From the NCBI GenBank assembly GCA_002403855.1, contig DHIO01000055.1, positions 1 to 17,700 on the forward strand: a stretch of 17,700 nt of DNA, in the 5' to 3' direction. The number at the start of each line of letters is the position of its first letter. Positions within the stretch are counted from its first letter, which is position 1. Of the stretch, positions 6,047-14,214 are shown piece by piece. Position numbers and translations under genes: made by a program. The DNA comes from Acidimicrobiia bacterium UBA4744. GTDB lineage: Bacteria > Actinomycetota > Acidimicrobiia > Spongiisociales > UBA4744. Under the pieces are notes generated by a model that did no database searches, was not told where the DNA came from, and worked only from the letters and a program-made list of their open reading frames with translations.

Positions 6047-7354
6047 ATGAGGAAGTTCACGATCTACCTAGCGCTCCTCCTGTCGTTGGTCATGATCGCC
6101 GCGGCGTGCGTCAGCGAAGCAGAGGAGACCACGACGACGACTGCGGCGGAGCCAACCGAAACGACGCAGGCGGAAACCACCACGACCACCACCGCCGAAG
6201 ACGAACCGCCGGAGGCTGCGGAACCGGTGAAGATCGGTTCCATTCACCCGCTCACCGGCGGACTGGCCGGTGCCGGCAACCGGATGGACAATGGTGCCAA
6301 GATGGCCGTCGAAGAGATCAACGCTGCCGGAGGGATCACCTCATTGGGTGGGGCACCGCTGGAACTGGTATCCGCCGATTCGACCGGCGCCGCCGAGGTG
6401 GGGCAGTCGGAAGCGGAGCGTCTCATAGGTGATGGTGTCTCAGCGATCATCGGAACCTACCAGTCCGCGGTGACCACCAACGTCGCGGCCATATCCGAGC
6501 GCGACGGTGTTCCGTTGGTGATCGACGTAGCGGTGGCCGATTCCATCCTCGACCAGGGATATGCAAACGTATTCCGGATCCAGCCGAATGCAACCAGCAT
6601 GGGCGCCAACGGTGCCAAGTTCCTGAACGAACTCGCCGGTGACGAAATCAAGACCGTGGCGTACCTACACGACGAGACCGGATTTGGTGTCTCGGTGGCC
6701 GATGCTTTCGAAGCAGCAGCGGCCGAATACGGCATCGAGGTTCTCGCCCGGATTCCCTATCCGCCGTTCGAAGTCACCGACCTGACGACCGAGATGAGTC
6801 AGGCCGCCGCCACGTCGCCCGACGTTATCGTGATCACCGGCTACTACAACGATGGGCTACTGGCCGCGCGGGCCGCCACCGACCTCGAGGTCGACGTGAA
6901 GGCCGTTGTGGGCGTCGCCCAGGGTGCTTTCCACACACCGCAGTTCGTCGCCGACTTCGGGACCGATGCCGAGTTGTTCTATAACTCGAACTACCACTTC
7001 AACGCTTCGGATCCCAAGGTGAAGGCCGTTCTCGACAAGTTCGAATCAACCTACGGCGAGCCGATGGATACCGAGGCGATGCTCTCGTATCAGGCCATCT
7101 ACGTGATTGCGGACGCCCTGGAGCGGGCGGGTTCTGCTGATCCTGCCGAGGTTCGGGCAGCGCTGGCGGATACCAACATCACCGATCACTTCATGGCCTA
7201 CCCTGGCCCGATCACATTCGACGAGACGGGCGAGAACGTGAACGCCCAACCGGTGCTGATGCAGGTGGTCGACGGTGCGGTACAGCAGGTCTACCCACTC
7301 GACCTGCGTGAGACCGACCCGGTCTTCCCGGGTACCCCTTGGGGCGGAAGCTGA
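6047..7354 (+). CDS. livJ: ABC importer substrate-binding lipoprotein, LivJ/HAAT type
   Basis: The 435-residue protein begins with a lipoprotein signal: charged MRK, a hydrophobic stretch and a lipobox ending AAAC, with Cys21 as the likely lipidated residue. Residues 26-60 are a Thr/Glu-rich linker, common in actinobacterial binding proteins. The Peripla_BP_6 domain starts at VKIGSIHPLTG (61-71) and continues with GAKMAVEEINAAGGI (83-97), so it belongs to the hydrophobic-amino-acid/amide family. It would be anchored outside the membrane and deliver solute to the two permeases that follow. The family binds branched-chain amino acids, amides, urea and various aromatic or aliphatic carboxylates, so the ligand cannot be read from sequence. 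A good ribosome site (GGGAAAGG) precedes the ATG. The symbol marks family, not proven substrate. Confidence 0.93.
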   Translation: MRKFTIYLALLLSLVMIAAACVSEAEETTTTTAAEPTETTQAETTTTTTAEDEPPEAAEPVKIGSIHPLTGGLAGAGNRMDNGAKMAVEEINAAGGITSLGGAPLELVSADSTGAAEVGQSEAERLIGDGVSAIIGTYQSAVTTNVAAISERDGVPLVIDVAVADSILDQGYANVFRIQPNATSMGANGAKFLNELAGDEIKTVAYLHDETGFGVSVADAFEAAAAEYGIEVLARIPYPPFEVTDLTTEMSQAAATSPDVIVITGYYNDGLLAARAATDLEVDVKAVVGVAQGAFHTPQFVADFGTDAELFYNSNYHFNASDPKVKAVLDKFESTYGEPMDTEAMLSYQAIYVIADALERAGSADPAEVRAALADTNITDHFMAYPGPITFDETGENVNAQPVLMQVVDGAVQQVYPLDLRETDPVFPGTPWGGS

Positions 7355-7377
7355 GCCCGAACTGAGGAGCTAACGAC

Positions 7378-8367
7378 ATGCGAGGGCGGCCCAGGAACGC
7401 GATCTGGGCCGCCCTCGCCATCGTCGCAGGTCTCCTTCTCACCCAGTCGACGTGGTGGGACACCAATCAGACGGTTTTTGCCCAGGCCGTCGTGTCGGGA
7501 CTGTTGATCGGCGGGGTCTACAGCCTGGTCGCCATGGGACTCAGCTTGGTGTTTGGTGTGCTCGACATCATCAACTTCGCCCACGGCGCCCTGATGACGA
7601 TTGCCATCTATGTCAGCTACCTGCTCTTCCTGAACCAAGGCGTGGACCCTTATCTGTCGCTGTTCATCACCATCCCGCTGATGTTCATCCTCGGGGTCGG
7701 GATTCAACGGTTTGCCATCAACCCCGTCATGGACGCGCCTATCCACAATCAGTTGTTGCTGACTTTGGGTATCGCCATCATTATCGAGAACTTGGCGCTC
7801 GTCTTCTTCACTGGGACACCTCGCTCGATCGAGCTTTCCTACGCACGGAACGAGTTCGATTTGGGTCCTATCACGCTTGACTTCCCGGTCAAGGTCTTCG
7901 GAGCCGTGGTCACCCTGCCGAAGTTGATTGCCTTCATCATGGCCCTGTTGCTGGCCGCCCTTCTGTACCTCCTCATCAAGCGAACCCAGCTCGGCGCGGC
8001 CATCCGGGCAGCCGCTCAGGAACCCGAGGGGGCGGAACTGGTGGGAATCGATGTGCGACGCATCTACACGATCACGTTCGGAATCGGTGCGGCCTGTGTG
8101 GGAGCAGCCGGCGCTTTGGTGATACCTTTCTTGTTCGTCAGCCCCACCGCCGGGGCCACATTCAACATCATTGCCTTCATCGTCGTAGTCCTGGGGGGCA
8201 TGGGTTCGATTCCCGGGGCGCTGGTGGGCGGATTGGTGATCGGCCTCACCCAGGAGATGACGCAGCTCTTTGTTTCGGGGTCATCGAAGTTGCTGGGCGT
8301 GTTCGTTGTCTTCCTGGCGGTGTTGCTGTTCCGTCCGGAAGGCCTCTTCGGGAGAGTGCAGCGATGA
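7378..8367 (+). CDS. livH: Branched-chain-type ABC permease LivH
   Basis: The 329-residue integral membrane protein has roughly eight hydrophobic segments. The first follows a basic N-terminus (about 8-22). The family block GVLDIINFAHGALM (residues 59-72) is present. The cytoplasmic coupling loop is RAAAQEPEGAELVGIDVRRI (about 211-230), followed by the last helices and the FRPEGLFG end typical of LivH. GAGGAG lies 8 nt before the ATG. The gap to livJ is 23 bp, and the stop overlaps the livM start by 4 bp (ATGA). It forms the pore with LivM. Substrate unknown, but the surrounding genes point to a catabolic substrate rather than amino-acid nutrition. Confidence 0.95.
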   Translation: MRGRPRNAIWAALAIVAGLLLTQSTWWDTNQTVFAQAVVSGLLIGGVYSLVAMGLSLVFGVLDIINFAHGALMTIAIYVSYLLFLNQGVDPYLSLFITIPLMFILGVGIQRFAINPVMDAPIHNQLLLTLGIAIIIENLALVFFTGTPRSIELSYARNEFDLGPITLDFPVKVFGAVVTLPKLIAFIMALLLAALLYLLIKRTQLGAAIRAAAQEPEGAELVGIDVRRIYTITFGIGAACVGAAGALVIPFLFVSPTAGATFNIIAFIVVVLGGMGSIPGALVGGLVIGLTQEMTQLFVSGSSKLLGVFVVFLAVLLFRPEGLFGRVQR

Positions 8368-9383
8368 GCAGACTCCGCAGGATCGCCCAGGCATCGTCGC
8401 GGGACCTAATGATTCTGGCGGCGGTTGTGACGGTTCTAGGTCTCATACCGTTGGGCGTCTCCCGTTTCACCCTCTCCGTCGCCACCACCGCGCTGATCTT
8501 TGCGTTGGCCGGAATCGGGTGGAACGTCTTGTCGGGTTTCGCCGGTCAATTCTCTTTCGGGCACGCCGCCTATTTCGGCCTGGGTGCCTACACGGTCGCT
8601 GTGACCCTCACCGAGTTCTCGATATCCCCCTGGGTAGGGCTCATCGTCGGTGGCGTGATAGCGGCCGCCTTCGGCCTCCTGACCGGCTGGATTTCCTTTC
8701 GATTCGGGCTCAAGGGTGCCTACTTCGCGCTGGCCACCTTCGCCCTGGCCGAGATGCTCCGGCTCACCTTCAACAACCTCGACTACGTTGGGGCGGGTAT
8801 CGGGATCACGATTCCGCTGGCCGGCGGCGACGACTGGGGTCGTATCCAATTCGAGGATACGCCGTCGCTGCAGTACTGGGTTCTACTGGGGATCGTCGCC
8901 GTCTCACTCGTGGCCGTGATAGCTATCACCAAATCGCGGCTGGGCAGCACGATGCTCGCCGTTCGGGAGGATGAAGACGCGGCTTCATCGCTGGGCATCA
9001 ATCCCTTGCGGGCCAAGATGGCCGCCATCTCCATCAGCGGCTTCATCACCGCCCTGGCCGGCGGCTACTACACCCAGTTTCTCCTGTTCATCGACCCCGA
9101 CCTGGCCTTTGGGCCATTCGTTTCTGTTGCCATCCTGCTTCGACCGATCATTGGAGGGGTGGGGACCATATGGGGCCCGGTGCTGGGCGCCGCCATCCTT
9201 TCCGTCCTCGGCGAGGTCACGCGGAGTCTCGTCCGGGAACCGCCTTCGTTCCTTCAGGTGATCGAGGGCGTCAACGGGCTCGACCAGGTCCTCTTCGGTC
9301 TGATTCTCGTTCTGGTGATCATCCGTGCTCCCGACGGCGTGCTCGGCTGGTTTCGCCGACGCCGCCAGAGGAGCGCCGTATGA
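8364..9383 (+). CDS. livM: Branched-chain-type ABC permease LivM
   Basis: The 339-residue membrane protein has the LivM block GIGWNVLSGFAGQFSFGHAA (about 50-69). The coupling loop is AVREDEDAASSLGINPLRAKMAAISISG (about 199-226), and the end FGLILVLVIIRAPDGVLGWFRRRR carries the usual basic tail. It pairs with LivH to form the channel and docks on the LivG and LivF ATPases. It starts in a 4-bp ATGA overlap with livH and ends in another with livG, so the operon is tightly coupled here. Length and motifs are standard. I saw no frameshift. Confidence 0.95.
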   Translation: MSRLRRIAQASSRDLMILAAVVTVLGLIPLGVSRFTLSVATTALIFALAGIGWNVLSGFAGQFSFGHAAYFGLGAYTVAVTLTEFSISPWVGLIVGGVIAAAFGLLTGWISFRFGLKGAYFALATFALAEMLRLTFNNLDYVGAGIGITIPLAGGDDWGRIQFEDTPSLQYWVLLGIVAVSLVAVIAITKSRLGSTMLAVREDEDAASSLGINPLRAKMAAISISGFITALAGGYYTQFLLFIDPDLAFGPFVSVAILLRPIIGGVGTIWGPVLGAAILSVLGEVTRSLVREPPSFLQVIEGVNGLDQVLFGLILVLVIIRAPDGVLGWFRRRRQRSAV

Positions 9384-10114
9384 GCAGCATCCTCAGTGTC
9401 CGCAATGCCACCAAGCGCTTTGGCGGTCTCACGGCGGTAGACAACGTCAGCCTGGAGCTCGGCCAGGGCGAGATCCTGGGGATCATTGGACCGAACGGGG
9501 CGGGCAAGACCACCTTGTTCAATCTGATCTCGGGAGCTATGCGCCCCGACGAAGGCGAAGTGGTCTTCGATGGAGAGCGAATCGAAAGGATGCCTCCGCA
9601 TCTCATCGCGGGCCGCGGCCTGGTGCGGACATTCCAAGTGGTCAAGCCTTTCAGCGGACTGACCGTTTTCGAGAACGTGATGGTGGGAGCGTTCCTCCGC
9701 CGGCCCGACCCTCTCGAATCTGAAGCCCACGCCTTATCAATGCTCGAGTTCACAGGGTTGATACCTTCGGCCGATCGTCCGGCGAAGGGCTTGACCCTGG
9801 CGTCTCGGAAGCGGCTCGAACTGGCCCGGGCCCTGGCTACCGACCCGAGGGTCCTTCTCCTCGACGAGGTTCTGGCTGGTTTGACGCCCACAGAAGGGGC
9901 CGAAATGGTCGAGGTCGTGAAGTCCATCCGTGACGGCGGCGTATCGTTGCTGGTCATCGAGCACGTGATGGCGGCGATCATGGCCCTATCGGACCGTATC
10001 GCCGTCATTCACCACGGTGAGTTGCTGGCAATTGGCAAGCCCGCTCAGATCGCAAAAGACCCGAGAGTCGTGGAGGCATACCTGGGAGAGGAGTTTCAGA
10101 TTGCTCCAGATTGA
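9380..10114 (+). CDS. livG: ABC importer ATPase LivG, with a divergent signature motif
   Basis: The 244-residue nucleotide-binding subunit powers import with LivF. Walker A is GPNGAGKTT (37-45), the Q-loop glutamine is Gln86 in TFQVVKP, Walker B with the catalytic Glu is LLLDE (159-163), and the H-loop is His195 in VIEHVM. At the place of LSGGQ the protein has LTLASRK (138-144), so the usual Ser-Gly-Gly is absent; the following RLELARALA helix is conserved. Similar divergence is known in some LivG lineages as I recall, so this need not be inactivating, as LivF has a canonical signature. The ATG at 9380 overlaps the livM stop by 4 bp; the ORF open upstream to 9170 overlaps livM and is not the start. 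Confidence 0.93.
   Translation: MSSILSVRNATKRFGGLTAVDNVSLELGQGEILGIIGPNGAGKTTLFNLISGAMRPDEGEVVFDGERIERMPPHLIAGRGLVRTFQVVKPFSGLTVFENVMVGAFLRRPDPLESEAHALSMLEFTGLIPSADRPAKGLTLASRKRLELARALATDPRVLLLDEVLAGLTPTEGAEMVEVVKSIRDGGVSLLVIEHVMAAIMALSDRIAVIHHGELLAIGKPAQIAKDPRVVEAYLGEEFQIAPD
10086..10093 (+). promoter_or_regulatory. Ribosome binding site for the TTG start of livF
   Basis: GAGAGGAG lies 7 nt before TTG at 10101, inside the end of livG. It supports a TTG start for livF where no ATG in the right frame gives the usual LivF N-terminus. Confidence 0.65.
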
Positions 10115-10802
10115 GGATGTCCGCGCCGGCTACGGCGACCTCGAGATCCTCCACGGGATCAACCTGGAGGTCAAGGAGAGCGAGGTGGTGGCTCTGATCG
10201 GTGCCAACGGCGCCGGCAAAACCACCACTCTCAAGACCATCTCCGGCATCGTGCGGGCCTCGACCGGATCGATCACATTCGAGGGCCGGCCGGTTCACAC
10301 CTGGCAACCCCGGCAGGTCGTTGCCGAAGGGCTGGTGCAGGTGCCCGAAGGCCGCAAACTGTTCCCCGATCTGACCGTGCGGGAGAATCTGCACCTTGGC
10401 GCATATCGCCGAGGCAGGACCGAAGCCGAGGGCACCATCGCAGAGGTCTTCGAGCTCTTTCCTCGCCTGGAAGAGCGATCCGGTCAGACGGCGGGCACGT
10501 TGAGCGGCGGCGAGCAACAGATGCTGGCGATCGGACGGGCGCTCATGGCCCGGCCTCGATTGCTCATGCTCGATGAACCATCGCTGGGCCTGGCCCCGCT
10601 GCTGGTAGCAGATATCTTCAACGTCGTGCAAGACATAGGTCGGCGCGGTGTGACGGTGATGCTGGTCGAACAGAACGCGGTGCACGCCCTCCAGCTGTCG
10701 GACCGCGGCTACGTGCTGGAGAACGGGAATGTGGTGTTGGAAGGGACCGGAGAGGAGCTGCTGGGGGATGACCGGGTCCGGTCGGCCTATCTCGGGCTCT
10801 GA
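10101..10802 (+). CDS. livF: ABC importer ATPase LivF, TTG start
   Basis: The 233-residue second ATPase has Walker A GANGAGKTT (34-42), the family Q-loop block LVQVPEGRKLFPDLTVRENL (78-97), a canonical LSGGEQQ signature (134-140), Walker B LLMLDE (154-159), and the VEQN...A H-loop region, where LivF proteins commonly carry VEQN instead of VEH. The TTG at 10101 places LLQIEDVRAGYGDLEILHG at the N-terminus, as expected for LivF, and has a strong ribosome site. The in-frame ATG at 10017 would add 28 residues coded within livG. It overlaps the livG stop by 14 bp. The next gene follows after 24 bp, so the importer and enzyme genes are probably one transcript. Confidence 0.92.
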   Translation: MLQIEDVRAGYGDLEILHGINLEVKESEVVALIGANGAGKTTTLKTISGIVRASTGSITFEGRPVHTWQPRQVVAEGLVQVPEGRKLFPDLTVRENLHLGAYRRGRTEAEGTIAEVFELFPRLEERSGQTAGTLSGGEQQMLAIGRALMARPRLLMLDEPSLGLAPLLVADIFNVVQDIGRRGVTVMLVEQNAVHALQLSDRGYVLENGNVVLEGTGEELLGDDRVRSAYLGL

Positions 10803-10826
10803 GATGCTAAGACGTGGAAGGCGACC

Positions 10827-12155
10827 ATGACGGAGCATGTTGCGCAGGCCGTCCGAACCCTCGGCACTCGCAGTGCGGCTCTTGCCTGGGGCGAGGTCCC
10901 CGATCGGGTCCGGGACCGCACCCTCCTGGTCGTGTTCGATACCTTGGGTGTGATGATGGGGGGAGCCGGAACTCCGGAAGTGCAGGCCTTCGCCGTGCGG
11001 CATCCGGACATCGGCCCGGCGCCTCTGGCCGGGCTCGGGCGGCGCAGCACGGCCGAAGCATCCTGTTGGGTCAACGGAACAGCCGTCTGCACGCTCGAGC
11101 TCGATGAAGGCAGCAAGTTCGCTCGCGGACACCCCGCCGCCCACGTGATCCCAGCCGCCCTCACCTGCGACGATGACCACGACGGCACCTCCTGGTTGGG
11201 AGCCGTCCTGGCGGGATACGAGGTGGCCGCTCGCTTTGGTCGCGCTACCCAACTCCATCGGGGCGTACACCCGCACGGGACCTGGGGTGCAACCGGCGCG
11301 GCCACCGTGGCGGCCAGACTGGGAGACCTCGGCGGTGATGGCGTTGCGGTGGCCATCGACGCGGCGACGGCCTTGAGCATCGCACCCCACTTCGAGTCTG
11401 CGTTCAGCGGCCACCCCGTCCGGAATCTGTGGGTTGGTGCGGCCAACGTGGCCGGCCTGGCAGCAGCCCGCCTGGCCGGTGCCGGCAACGAAAGGGTCGA
11501 CGGCATCGCTGCCCATACCTACGGCGACCTCCTCGGCGCCTTCGACCCGGGTCCGCTCTTGGTGCCCTTCGAAGAGCGGTTCGAGATAATGGGCGGATAC
11601 TTCAAGCGACATGCCGCCTGTGCCTATACGCACTCGGCAGCCGATGCGGTCCTCGAGTTGCGGGATCAGGCGCCACTGCGGGTCGAAGAGGTGGATTCGG
11701 TGACAGTGGAGACTTATGAGATCGCCTCCACCCTGAACCGGGTCGACTGGCCAAGTCGCCTGGCAGCCATGTTCTCGGTTCCGTTTGTCGTGGCAGTCAC
11801 CATGCTCGACGGGGAGTTCGGTCCCGCGGCGACGGATGAATCCCACCGGAGTGATCCCGTCGTGCGGGAACTAGCCAAGCGGGTCGCCGTGGTCGCTACC
11901 GACGAGTTCGAGTGCGGCCTCCCCGAACGGCGGGGCGCCCGCGTAACCGTCCAGATGCGAGACGGATCCCGCCGGGCCGCGGAGGTCGACCAGCCCGTGG
12001 GCGATGCCTCCGACCCGTTTGGATGGGACGAGATTCGCGCCAAGGTCACCGGTCTGATCGGCAACGAACGAGCCGTCGTTCTGGAAAAGGCGGTTTGTGA
12101 GCTGGAGGGCGGCCGGCCGGTCGGTCCTCTGCTGGAAGCAGTAGCAAGGAGTTGA
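10827..12155 (+). CDS. MmgE/PrpD family protein (copy 2)
   Basis: The 442-residue protein belongs to the same family as the gene at 3412, but to another branch. At the place of LDFDDTH it has LELDEGSKFARGHPAAHVIPAAL (90-112), so the acidic motif is ELDEG (91-95) followed by GHPAAH (101-106). GGYFKRHAACAYTHSAADAV lies near 253-272, in the substrate-binding region of the family. This LDEG-type branch is less well characterised than 2-methylcitrate dehydratases. It is preceded by GGAAGG 5 nt from the ATG and separated from the racemase-like gene by one base after its TGA, suggesting coupling. It probably does dehydration, epimerisation or decarboxylation of a carboxylate; its exact reaction is unknown. 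Confidence 0.88.
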   Translation: MTEHVAQAVRTLGTRSAALAWGEVPDRVRDRTLLVVFDTLGVMMGGAGTPEVQAFAVRHPDIGPAPLAGLGRRSTAEASCWVNGTAVCTLELDEGSKFARGHPAAHVIPAALTCDDDHDGTSWLGAVLAGYEVAARFGRATQLHRGVHPHGTWGATGAATVAARLGDLGGDGVAVAIDAATALSIAPHFESAFSGHPVRNLWVGAANVAGLAAARLAGAGNERVDGIAAHTYGDLLGAFDPGPLLVPFEERFEIMGGYFKRHAACAYTHSAADAVLELRDQAPLRVEEVDSVTVETYEIASTLNRVDWPSRLAAMFSVPFVVAVTMLDGEFGPAATDESHRSDPVVRELAKRVAVVATDEFECGLPERRGARVTVQMRDGSRRAAEVDQPVGDASDPFGWDEIRAKVTGLIGNERAVVLEKAVCELEGGRPVGPLLEAVARS

Positions 12156-12156
12156 T

Positions 12157-12807
12157 ATGCGGCTACGGGCCATCACCCCGATCGTGGTAGCCGAAGAGGA
12201 GCTGACCCGGCGCCGGGCCCGCTATGCCGAGCTCGCCCCGCCGGGCGTGACCGTCCACCTCGACAATCTGCCGAACGGTCCGGACCGGCTCGAATCCTCT
12301 GACCAGATCCGGGTATCGGAGCAACGCGTCCATGAAGTGGCGCTCCGCACCAACCCGGACCGGTTTGACGGAATCTTCCTGGACTGCGTGCTCGATCCGG
12401 CTCTGGAGCAACTCCAAACCGATTCCGCCCTCCCCGTGTTCGGGATCACCCGGCTGGTATCGAGCTTCCTCGGCTCGCTCGGTCTGCAAATGGCGGCCGT
12501 CGCTCGCAACCATGCCATTGCCGATGAGCTGGTCGAACGGATCGATGCCTTTGGTTGGTCTGCTCATCTCAAGGGCGTTTTGATCCTCGACCTCTCCCTA
12601 GAGGACATCAGTGACACGGATCTCTGGAATCGGGCGGTGACCGAACGGCTGGTTGCCGGGGATCTCGCCGGGGTGGATGCAGTGATCAACGGGTGTTCGG
12701 CGGTGGAGGTGCGCCCGGCCGGCGGACCACCGGTACTGGATCCAACCGCTCTCGCCCTTCGCCTGATCGGGGCCGGCGCAGATTTGTTTGGTTGGGACCG
12801 GCCATGA
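12157..12807 (+). CDS. Asp/Glu/hydantoin racemase family protein
   Basis: The 216-residue protein resembles hydantoin racemases of the Asp/Glu racemase superfamily. It starts with the family-like MRLRAITPIV. It has two cysteines at the positions expected for the two-base mechanism: Cys77 in FLDCVLD and Cys180 in NGCSAVE. Cys76 and Cys181 play that part in characterised hydantoin racemases, as I recall. GITRLVSSFLGSLG (96-109) is in the region between them. Maleate isomerase and arylmalonate decarboxylase are relatives, so cis-trans isomerisation or decarboxylation are alternatives. It sits two genes upstream of a hydantoinase-like enzyme, which favours racemisation of a cyclic amide or its product. 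AAGGAG precedes the ATG, and its stop overlaps the flavoprotein start by 4 bp. Confidence 0.82.
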   Translation: MRLRAITPIVVAEEELTRRRARYAELAPPGVTVHLDNLPNGPDRLESSDQIRVSEQRVHEVALRTNPDRFDGIFLDCVLDPALEQLQTDSALPVFGITRLVSSFLGSLGLQMAAVARNHAIADELVERIDAFGWSAHLKGVLILDLSLEDISDTDLWNRAVTERLVAGDLAGVDAVINGCSAVEVRPAGGPPVLDPTALALRLIGAGADLFGWDRP

Positions 12808-14168
12808 GCGAAGCGACGTTTGATGTTCTGGTGGCCGGCGCCGGCGCCGCCGGAATGGCAGCCGCCCTGGCCGCGTCGGACCGTGGGCTGGAAGTGGTGG
12901 TGGTGGAGGCCAAAGAGACTTACCGTTTGGGCTCCAACACGGCCATGAGTACCTCCATGGTCCCGGCCGGAGGTTCTCATTGGCAGCGTTCGGCCGGCGT
13001 CGATGATTCCCCGGAGCGGTTCTATGCCGACATCATGGCCAAAACGAAGGGCGCTGCCGACCCCGTGGTAGCCGGGGCGTTGACGGGAGTAGCGCCGGAT
13101 CTCGTGACTTGGATGGCCGACCGCGTAGGTGTTCCGCTCGAACTGGTCACCGACTTCCAGTACCCAGGTCATTCCGCCGACCGGTGCCATGCCGTGCCCG
13201 ATCGGGCCGGCCGCACGCTCCACCGCCATCTCCTGGACGAAGCAGCCCGACGGCCGGAGGTCACCCTGATCGCCCCGATGCGGTTGACGGCCGTGGACCA
13301 CGACGGATCACAGGTCGTGTCGGCGCGGTTGGAGACGCCCGACGGGAGCAGCGAAGAGGTTGTCCCCCGCATTGTGGTCCTGGCCACCAATGGGTTCGGA
13401 GCCCGCCCCGATCTAGTGGGGCGCTACATCCCGGAGATCAAGAGTGCGCTCTATCACGGCGGTGATGGCAGCAGCGGCGACGCACTCGCCATCGGGGCGT
13501 CGTTGGGTGCCGACGTCGGCTACCTCGATGCCTACCAGGGCCATGGATCGGTAGCATCGCCGCACGGGATTCTTGTCACCTGGGCAACCGTGATGCACGG
13601 CGCGGTGCTGGTCAACACGGTTGGCAAGCGATTCGGCGACGAGACAGTCGGCTACTCGGAGTACGCAGTCCCCGTCCTCAAGCAACCCGGTGGGATGGCC
13701 TGGGTTGTCCTCGACGACCGAATCGACCGAGCCTGTCGGGTGTTCAAGGACTACCAGGATCTGGTGGAGGCCAATGCCATCCGCTGGTCCGCGAACGCGG
13801 CCGAGCTGGCCGGGGTCATCGGGCTCCCTGCGGCTGAGTTCGAAGCCACGTTGGCCACCGCCCGGGCTGCAGCGACGGGAGACTCCGGTGACCCCTTCGG
13901 CCGGACCTTCTGGGAAGAGCCGCTCCGCTCTCCCTTGGGATCGATCAAGGTGACCGGCGCTCTGTTCCACACACAGGGCGGCCTGTGCGTCGATGAGCAC
14001 GCCCGCGTGCTTCGCAATGGCTCCCCCATCCCGGGTTTGTGCGCAGCCGGTGGGGCGGCGGTGGGCATCTCCGGTCACGGCGCTGCCGGGTATCTGGCCG
14101 GCAATGGGCTGCTCTCGGCACTCGGGCTCGGGTATCTGGCCGGACGCCATGCCGCGAATGAGGACTGA
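12804..14168 (+). CDS. FAD-dependent oxidoreductase, fumarate reductase/ketosteroid dehydrogenase type
   Basis: The 454-residue flavoprotein has an N-terminal FAD-binding Rossmann motif, G12-A-G14-A-A-G17, followed by GLEVVVVEAKE (28-38) with the ribose-binding acidic residue. GSNTAMSTSM (43-52) is in the FAD-contact loop. The capping domain ends near NTVGKRFGDE (271-280), and FHTQGGL (388-394) with PIPGLCAAGGAAVGISG (408-424) are typical of FAD_binding_2 flavoproteins. His389 is the position of an active-site histidine in fumarate reductases. No signal peptide, no heme motif and no covalent-flavin motif are seen, so it is probably soluble and cytoplasmic. It may reduce or form a C=C bond next to a carboxylate or amide. 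The ATG at 12804 overlaps the racemase stop by 4 bp; the ORF start at 12693 lies inside that gene. Confidence 0.85.
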   Translation: MSEATFDVLVAGAGAAGMAAALAASDRGLEVVVVEAKETYRLGSNTAMSTSMVPAGGSHWQRSAGVDDSPERFYADIMAKTKGAADPVVAGALTGVAPDLVTWMADRVGVPLELVTDFQYPGHSADRCHAVPDRAGRTLHRHLLDEAARRPEVTLIAPMRLTAVDHDGSQVVSARLETPDGSSEEVVPRIVVLATNGFGARPDLVGRYIPEIKSALYHGGDGSSGDALAIGASLGADVGYLDAYQGHGSVASPHGILVTWATVMHGAVLVNTVGKRFGDETVGYSEYAVPVLKQPGGMAWVVLDDRIDRACRVFKDYQDLVEANAIRWSANAAELAGVIGLPAAEFEATLATARAAATGDSGDPFGRTFWEEPLRSPLGSIKVTGALFHTQGGLCVDEHARVLRNGSPIPGLCAAGGAAVGISGHGAAGYLAGNGLLSALGLGYLAGRHAANED

Positions 14169-14181
14169 CGAGAACAACCAT

Positions 14182-14197
14182 GCGGGCCGACGCCCGC
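14182..14197. other. GC-rich hairpin between flavoprotein and hydantoinase genes
   Basis: GCGGGC (14182-14187), loop CGAC and GCCCGC (14192-14197) form a perfect 6-bp stem in the 46-bp gap. There is no T-run behind it, so it is not a clear terminator. It could act as an mRNA stability or processing element, and the ribosome site AAGGGG follows 4 nt after it. Confidence 0.4.
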
Positions 14198-14214
14198 CCG
14201 AAAGGGGAAAGGAA

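Noticed and set aside
10005..11846. A 613-codon open frame on the minus strand
   Set aside because: It lies antisense to livF and the MmgE/PrpD gene, both with clear motifs, and its translation shows no domain; long antisense frames are usual in GC-rich genes.
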